The notes under the pieces: generated by a model
Database searches by the model: none
What the model was told of the DNA's origin: nothing
Seen by the model: the letters and a program-made list of their open reading frames with translations, nothing else
Shown here: one piece after another, positions 14,639-18,871 of the stretch
Layout: each line of letters opens with the position of its first letter
Position numbering within the stretch: the first letter of the stretch is position 1
Assembly: GCA_032160165.1 (NCBI GenBank)
Contig: JAVHWA010000086.1
Span: forward strand, 1-18,871
Reading direction: 5' to 3'
DNA length: 18,871 bases
Source: QHXM01 sp032160165
GTDB lineage: Bacteria > Acidobacteriota > Blastocatellia > Pyrinomonadales > Pyrinomonadaceae
Program-made: the position numbers and the translations under genes

Positions 14639-14740
14639 TTCAGAACTCAGGGGTCAGAATTCAGGAGTCATATGAAATCAGCTAAAGTGTTCATTCGTGT
14701 TCTGCGTCCTGAGTCCTGAGTCCTGAGTCCTGCGTTCTCC
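14639..14740. repeat. Inverted pair of heptad-repeat arrays inside the oxidase operon
   Basis: Bases 14639-14673 hold five imperfect 7-base units of the form TTCAGRA (TTCAGAA, CTCAGGG, GTCAGAA, TTCAGGA, then a degenerate one). Bases 14699-14740 hold six units of the opposite sense (GTTCTGC, GTCCTGA three times, GTCCTGC, GTTCTCC). Arms 14642-14669 and 14711-14738 match as an inverted repeat at 22 of 28 positions, with a 41-base loop. In RNA this would make a long imperfect hairpin between coxC2 and the subunit IV gene. Confidence 0.8.
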
Positions 14741-14756
14741 TGCTAGTCTTCTCCCC

Positions 14757-15407
14757 TCAAAACTTTATCGATAGCAAATAAATCATGGGGAAAACGAACA
14801 TCCAGACCAGATCGACAAAGTGCCAATAGAGACCACTGATTTCAACGTCCTCGTGTTTGAGCTTCTTGACACGAGCGGCGATCACCCCGAGGTAAACGGC
14901 TCCCGTAAAGACGTGAAACATGTGGAGTCCGGTTATCCCGAAGAATGTCGCGCCGAAGAGCGGCGAGGCGTTGGGCCACTCCTTCAACCACTCCGCCGGG
15001 AGCGAGAAGGGCCGCAGTCCTTCATCGATCAAATGTTTCCATTCGATCAAGTGGAGAACCAGGAATGCGACGCCAAAGAGTATCGTCAGGATTAGCCATT
15101 TTCGCACGGCCTTCAGGTCGCGCCGCGCGGAAGCCGCTACACCCATTACCATGGTCAGACTCGAAGAGAGCAGACACAGCGTCATCACCGTTGAGAAGAT
15201 GATACTTGGGCTGAAAGGAAAAGGTGTCGGCCATTGATCTGACGAAGCGCGCGCGTAGCTGTAGGCTATCAGCAACGCCGAGAACGTCAGCGAATCCGAA
15301 ACGATGAACAGCCACATCCCCAGCTTTCTGTGGCCGACGCGATATGGATGCGCACCGCCGCTCCATTCACCCGCAATCAACTGCTCCGCCCTTGCTTCCG
15401 TACTCAA
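14757..15407 (-). CDS. coxC2: Cytochrome c oxidase subunit III, second copy
   Basis: 216 residues with a TTG start, fixed by GGAGGTG, which lies inside the last codons of coxC1; only three bases separate the two genes, so they are translationally coupled. About five membrane helices. Family features are HRKLGMWLFIVSDSLTFSALL at the first helix, the LHLIEWKHLI region, GLHMFHVFTGAVYLG (conserved G-x-H-xx-H-V) and the terminal YWHFVDLVWMFVFPMIYL. Subunit III binds lipids beside the core and sustains proton uptake in haem-copper oxidases. This copy keeps the acidic residue in the LIEW helix. The symbol number marks order only. Confidence 0.93.
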   Translation of the reverse strand: MSTEARAEQLIAGEWSGGAHPYRVGHRKLGMWLFIVSDSLTFSALLIAYSYARASSDQWPTPFPFSPSIIFSTVMTLCLLSSSLTMVMGVAASARRDLKAVRKWLILTILFGVAFLVLHLIEWKHLIDEGLRPFSLPAEWLKEWPNASPLFGATFFGITGLHMFHVFTGAVYLGVIAARVKKLKHEDVEISGLYWHFVDLVWMFVFPMIYLLSIKF

Positions 15408-15410
15408 CTT

Positions 15411-16082
15411 TCACCTCCAAAGGAAAAGGAGTAAGAACAGGTAGATCCAAAGTCCAGCCATGAAATGCCAGTAGAGTCCTACGGCATCGGCTACGGCCTG
15501 GCGTTTAGTAAGTGACTCTTCTTCGTATCGAGTGCGCCACGTTCGCAGCAGAAGAAAATCGAGCGCGAGAATCCCTCCGAGGAGGTGAAGTCCGTGAGCA
15601 CCCGTTAGCACGTAGAAAAAAGAACTGTGCGGATTCGACGAAACATAAATCCCCTGCGCGACCAGTTGGCGCCATGCCCATAACTGTGTTGCCAGAAACG
15701 CCAAACCAAGCAAAACCGTCAGCAGTAGCCAGCGCTGATAAATCCGGAAGCTGCCCTGCTTCAGAGAGCGCCTTGCCACTTCGAAGGCGATACTGCTCAG
15801 GAGAATCAAACCTGTACTGAGCCAAAGAAGGCGCGGCATCGCTATCGGTCGCCAGTCATTCGAGGTGCTGGAGCGGACGATGTAGGCGCTGGTTAACGCT
15901 GTAAACATCATCGCGATGCTGGCTAGCCCGACCCAAATTCCCACACGATACTTCGACGGGCGGAACCGCTCGGTGGCGGCGTCGCCCCCGTGTCCATTGC
16001 CGTTGCCGCGGGGCCCGCCAGGACGCGACCCTCGACCGACCCCGAGCTTCGCTTGCGCGACCGATTTAGTGCTTGTGACCAT
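15411..16082 (-). CDS. coxC1: Cytochrome c oxidase subunit III, first copy
   Basis: 223 residues from the ATG at 16082, which overlaps the coxA stop by 17 bases; a GTG at 16097 is an alternative. The N-terminus is Gly/Arg/Asn-rich and disordered (about residues 10-36), followed by about five membrane helices. Typical segments are GIWVGLASIAMMFTALTSAY, FLATQLWAWRQLV, TGAHGLHLLGGILAL and YWHFMAGLWIYLFLLLFLWR. The conserved acidic residue of the LIEW-type helix is replaced (QLWAWRQL), so this copy has diverged from coxC2. Paired subunit III genes are known in several bacterial oxidase operons, where the two halves may pack on different sides of the core. Confidence 0.9.
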   Translation of the reverse strand: MVTSTKSVAQAKLGVGRGSRPGGPRGNGNGHGGDAATERFRPSKYRVGIWVGLASIAMMFTALTSAYIVRSSTSNDWRPIAMPRLLWLSTGLILLSSIAFEVARRSLKQGSFRIYQRWLLLTVLLGLAFLATQLWAWRQLVAQGIYVSSNPHSSFFYVLTGAHGLHLLGGILALDFLLLRTWRTRYEEESLTKRQAVADAVGLYWHFMAGLWIYLFLLLFLWR

Positions 16083-17889
16083 CGTGTCCGTTACCACCGA
16101 TCCCCGCCGTCACGCCTGTATCATCCGAAGGTTCAGGCGCGGTCTGCATAATAAAGTCGTTGGGCGCGCCGGGCACAGAATACTCATAGGCTCCGCGATA
16201 CGTCACCGGGAGGATTCCCGCGAAGTTATCGTGCGGCGGAGGCGACGGAATACTCCACTCCAGGGTAGTGGCCTCCCATGGGTTGTCGCCGGCTTTCTTT
16301 CCTTTGAACAAACTCCATATGAGATTGAATAGGAAGAGAAACTGCGTAAAGAAGGTGATGATCGCCGCAACCGTCACGAAGAGCACCAGCGGATGCAGTG
16401 ATTCCAGGAAGCCGTAGATCTGCTGACCGTTTTCCGCAAAGCGCGAGTACCGCCGCGGCATGCCTACGATACCCATGATGTGCATTGGAATGAAGATGCA
16501 ATAGACGCCGGTGAACGTAATCCAGAAATGGACGCGGCCCAGCCGCTCGCTCATCATCTTTCCAAACATCTTTGGAAACCAGAAATAAATTCCGGCGAAC
16601 ATTCCGAAGATCGCTGCTACCCCCATCACCAAATGGAAGTGTCCCAGCACAAAGTACGTATCGTGCATCGGCAGATCGAGCGAAGTCTGACCGAGGACTA
16701 AACCCGTAATACCGCCGGCTACGAAAAGCGATACGAAGCCGAGAGCGAAAAGCATCGGTGTGGTAAAGCGTATCTTCCCTCCCCACAGCGTTCCCAACCA
16801 ATTAAAGGTTTTGACCGCCGAAGGCACACCTATAGACAATGTAAGTATCGAGAAGGCCATCGCCGAGTAGGGACTCATCCCGCTGATGAACATGTGGTGC
16901 CCCCAAACGAAGAATCCCAGGAGGCCGATCGAGAAAAGCGCGAAGACCATTGCGCGATAACCGAAGACCGGTTTACGCGCGAAGGTGGACAGGATATGGG
17001 ATGTCGCTCCCATACCGGGAAGAATGGCTATATAAACCTCGGGATGGCCGAAAAACCAAAAGAGGTGCTGCCAGAGAATTGGAGAGCCGCCGGAGTGCGC
17101 TTGTATCTCGTCCTTGATGAACAATCCGGCGGGAACGAAGAAGCTGGTGCCGGCGTTTCTGTCGAGGTAGAGCAACACTCCCGCAGCCAGCAACACCGGA
17201 AAAGCGAGCAGCGCGAGTATTGCGGTTGTGAACCACGCCCAGCAGGTGAGCGGCATGCGCATCAAAGACATTCCCTTGGCGCGCATGTTCAAAAGGGTGG
17301 TGATGAAGTTAAGAGCGCCCAGCAGGGACCCGACGCAGAATATCGCAATACTCAGAATCCAGAGATTCATTCCCGCGCCCTGTCCCGGCCCGGCGCTGGG
17401 AATTGCGCTGAGAGGTGGGTAACCGGTCCATCCACCGATGGGCGCTCCTTCCTGCACAAAGAATGACGCCAGCAGCACGATGAAGCCTACCAGGGTTACC
17501 CAAAACGAGAGCATGTTGAGGACGGGAAACGCCATGTCATCCGCGCCGATTTGTATTGGGAGGAAGTAATTGCCAAAGCCTCCCTGTGGCGCGGTCGTCA
17601 GCACGAAGAAGACCATCATCGTGCCGTGGATGGTCATCAGCGAAAGATAGGAATCCGGCTTGATAGCACCGATAATCGGCCAGGTCATGTCCGGCCATGT
17701 CAGGCTCAGGCGCATCAGCACCGACAAAATCATTCCGATGAAAACCGCCACCAGAGCGAGCGTCAGATACTGGACCCCGATCACCTTGTGATCGAGACTG
17801 AAGATGTACTTCCGTATGAAACCCTTCGGCGGCTCGTGCCGGTGTATCGCCACGTGGGCTTCATGAAGCTCTACTGCGTCTGCTGCCAT
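16066..17889 (-). CDS. coxA: Cytochrome c oxidase subunit I (aa3-type, A1)
   Basis: 607 residues from the ATG at 17889, chosen for GGAG seven bases upstream; a GTG one codon earlier is possible. It is the catalytic subunit, with twelve or so membrane helices in the inner membrane, reducing O2 to water and pumping protons. Ligands are visible: haem a His88 (MTIHGTMM) and His419, haem a3 His417 (GHFHLVMG), and CuB His282, His331 and His332 (FGHPEVYI, GHHMF), with the cross-linked Tyr286. Glu284 in GHPEV and Asp118 in GADDMAFP mark the D-channel of A1-type oxidases. The C-terminus is Gly/His-rich (GIGGNGHDGHKH). It overlaps coxC1. No fused subunit III is present. Confidence 0.98.
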   Translation of the reverse strand: MAADAVELHEAHVAIHRHEPPKGFIRKYIFSLDHKVIGVQYLTLALVAVFIGMILSVLMRLSLTWPDMTWPIIGAIKPDSYLSLMTIHGTMMVFFVLTTAPQGGFGNYFLPIQIGADDMAFPVLNMLSFWVTLVGFIVLLASFFVQEGAPIGGWTGYPPLSAIPSAGPGQGAGMNLWILSIAIFCVGSLLGALNFITTLLNMRAKGMSLMRMPLTCWAWFTTAILALLAFPVLLAAGVLLYLDRNAGTSFFVPAGLFIKDEIQAHSGGSPILWQHLFWFFGHPEVYIAILPGMGATSHILSTFARKPVFGYRAMVFALFSIGLLGFFVWGHHMFISGMSPYSAMAFSILTLSIGVPSAVKTFNWLGTLWGGKIRFTTPMLFALGFVSLFVAGGITGLVLGQTSLDLPMHDTYFVLGHFHLVMGVAAIFGMFAGIYFWFPKMFGKMMSERLGRVHFWITFTGVYCIFIPMHIMGIVGMPRRYSRFAENGQQIYGFLESLHPLVLFVTVAAIITFFTQFLFLFNLIWSLFKGKKAGDNPWEATTLEWSIPSPPPHDNFAGILPVTYRGAYEYSVPGAPNDFIMQTAPEPSDDTGVTAGIGGNGHDGHKH

Positions 17890-17917
17890 CACTCATCTCC
17901 TGTGCTGGAAGAATGAA

Positions 17918-18802
17918 TTAGTATGACTTCCCTATTTTCGTGCCGTGTTCGTCGTAGATCGTTCCCACCTCGTACATGGCGGCAAATGAGGCCACCTTGG
18001 AGTTGAAATCCGTCGGAGCGACCGACATCAACTCTCGGTGCTGGTCCTCAGTTAGCACCAGGAGCGTGCCTTTCATACTGAAGTGGTTCATTCCGCAAAG
18101 CTCAGCGCAGGCGAGTTGAAACTGCCCGACTTTGGTCGGCGTGAAATGAACGTGGATCTCCATTCCGGGAACCAGGTCCTGCTTGAAGCGCAATTGCGGG
18201 ACCCAAAAACTGTGAGTCACATCCTTGGATCGGAGAATCAACTCAACCGGCCGGTTAACTGGAATGACGAGGGTCTTGCTTGTAATGTCGTCCTTTGAGC
18301 TTGGGTCCTTCTCATCGAGACCGATAAATTTCTCTTCATCTTCTCTTATGAGTTTGGGATCGGTGCGTCCGAACTTTCCATCCGCCCCCGGGTATTGAAA
18401 GTTCCATGCGAACTGTTGCGCTACAACCGTCACCTGGAACGAGCCGGCGGGTGCGCTGCTGAAATGCAGTTGCGCCCAAACGCGTTGGCCCATGACAGCA
18501 AGACCTATAAAGATAACCGCCGTCACGACGGTCCAGATGACTTCCAGGCGATTGCTCCCGTGGGTATAGAGCGCCCGCGCCTCTTTCTTCTGGGCACTGG
18601 CGCCGTATTTCCAGATCATCCAACCTAGCCCGACCTGCGCCGCCACGAAAGCGATGCCGACCACGACGATGGTTATCATGAATTGCTGGTCGATTCGTGG
18701 GCCGTGCTCCGTGATGGTGGTCGGGAACCACCATCCACTGAAGAAAAGGCCAACCGAAGCAAGCGTCAAAATCCATATCAGGACAGCCAGAGCGCGACCC
18801 AT
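17918..18802 (-). CDS. coxB: Cytochrome c oxidase subunit II with CuA site
   Basis: 294 residues. A strong AAAGGAGG ribosome site precedes the ATG. Three hydrophobic segments are seen (about 6-25, 42-64, 87-106), the first perhaps a signal anchor and the other two the usual subunit II hairpin. The periplasmic cupredoxin domain carries the full CuA site: His197 (DVTHSFWVP), then Cys232, Glu234, Cys236, His240 and Met243 (CAELCGMNHFSM). The aromatic patch AWNFQYPG (residues 132-139) receives electrons from cytochrome c. No CxxCH haem c motif is present, so this is aa3-type, not caa3. An acidic insertion (about 141-172) interrupts the cupredoxin strands. It is the first gene of the oxidase cluster; the ones after it lie within 30 bases or overlap. 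Confidence 0.97.
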   Translation of the reverse strand: MGRALAVLIWILTLASVGLFFSGWWFPTTITEHGPRIDQQFMITIVVVGIAFVAAQVGLGWMIWKYGASAQKKEARALYTHGSNRLEVIWTVVTAVIFIGLAVMGQRVWAQLHFSSAPAGSFQVTVVAQQFAWNFQYPGADGKFGRTDPKLIREDEEKFIGLDEKDPSSKDDITSKTLVIPVNRPVELILRSKDVTHSFWVPQLRFKQDLVPGMEIHVHFTPTKVGQFQLACAELCGMNHFSMKGTLLVLTEDQHRELMSVAPTDFNSKVASFAAMYEVGTIYDEHGTKIGKSY

Positions 18803-18821
18803 CGGACCTCCTTTATGATAA

Positions 18822-18856
18822 GTTATGAGTTATGAATTTTGAGTTTTAAGTTAAAA
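18822..18856. repeat. Degenerate heptad-repeat array upstream of coxB
   Basis: Five consecutive 7-base units: GTTATGA, GTTATGA, ATTTTGA, GTTTTAA, GTTAAAA. On the minus strand they read TCATAAC-like, related in form to the TCAGGAC-like units of 14639-14740. It lies 20 bases upstream of the coxB start, in its leader. The region is very A+T-rich compared with the rest of the window. Confidence 0.65.
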
Positions 18857-18871
18857 ACAATAACCCAAATC

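Noticed and set aside
14315..14685. Plus-strand frames antisense to the subunit IV gene
   Set aside because: They show no family features and are fully explained by the subunit IV gene and the heptad repeats.
14639..14740. Possible CRISPR array
   Set aside because: Units are 7 bases with no spacers and occur in facing orientation; no cas gene is present.
16894..17466. A 190-codon plus-strand frame antisense to coxA
   Set aside because: Its composition (many Glu, Gln, Arg, Gly) is what antisense of a membrane-protein gene yields, and coxA is certain on the other strand.
18803..18871. A sigma-70 promoter for coxB with TATCAT as -10
   Set aside because: The hexamer is only about twelve bases from the ATG, so the transcript would begin inside the ribosome site, and no -35 fits.

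Overview
The window reads as a chromosomal segment of an aerobic, Gram-negative-type heterotroph. An aa3-type oxidase operon with two subunit III genes, a DUF420 protein and small CxxC proteins, next to secreted M14 and M1 peptidases and roughly balanced base composition, suggests Acidobacteriota, perhaps a Blastocatellia-like lineage. That placement is inferred from gene content only, because no rRNA or other taxonomic marker is present.

Left part (1-5029). The end of an EamA-type transporter (+) is followed by two intergenic hairpins and a divergent FtsH-type membrane AAA+ zinc protease (-). A long non-coding stretch then leads to two tandem 48-residue membrane proteins (+) that are identical in amino acids but differ at 13 synonymous sites. 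They are closed by a clear intrinsic terminator. A secreted M14 zinc carboxypeptidase-like protein (-) follows.

Middle (5030-10310). A secreted M1 aminopeptidase (+) is divergent from the M14 gene, and its C-terminal tail runs into the 3' end of a trans-aconitate methyltransferase-like gene (-). Next are a glycine-zipper stress-type protein (-) and, translationally coupled to it by a TTGA overlap, an otherwise easily missed 55-residue membrane zinc-ribbon protein. A ferredoxin with unusual cysteine spacing (+) follows. It is convergent with an unusual membrane protein that joins HEAT-like repeats to a barrel-sandwich (biotinyl/lipoyl-like) domain (-).

Right part (10333-18802, all minus strand, transcribed right to left). 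The order is coxB, coxA, coxC1, coxC2, an inverted heptad-repeat element, a subunit IV gene, a CxMC membrane protein, a zinc-ribbon protein, a two-helix membrane protein, a winged-helix-like protein and a DUF420/CtaM-like protein. A hybrid histidine kinase and a single-domain response regulator lie downstream. The first four genes encode the catalytic core of a proton-pumping cytochrome c oxidase: CuA in subunit II, and haem a, haem a3 and CuB in subunit I. DUF420 proteins are known from Firmicutes as maturation factors for haem-A oxidases. The small genes between subunit IV and DUF420 are therefore candidate assembly or metal-handling partners, and the kinase/regulator pair may sense respiratory state; both are inferences.

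The most unusual signals are the heptad repeats at two places around the oxidase genes, the HEAT/barrel-sandwich fusion, the identical tandem micro-proteins, the coupled zinc-ribbon microprotein and the cluster of small oxidase-linked genes. No tRNA, rRNA, CRISPR array, insertion sequence or phage gene was seen.
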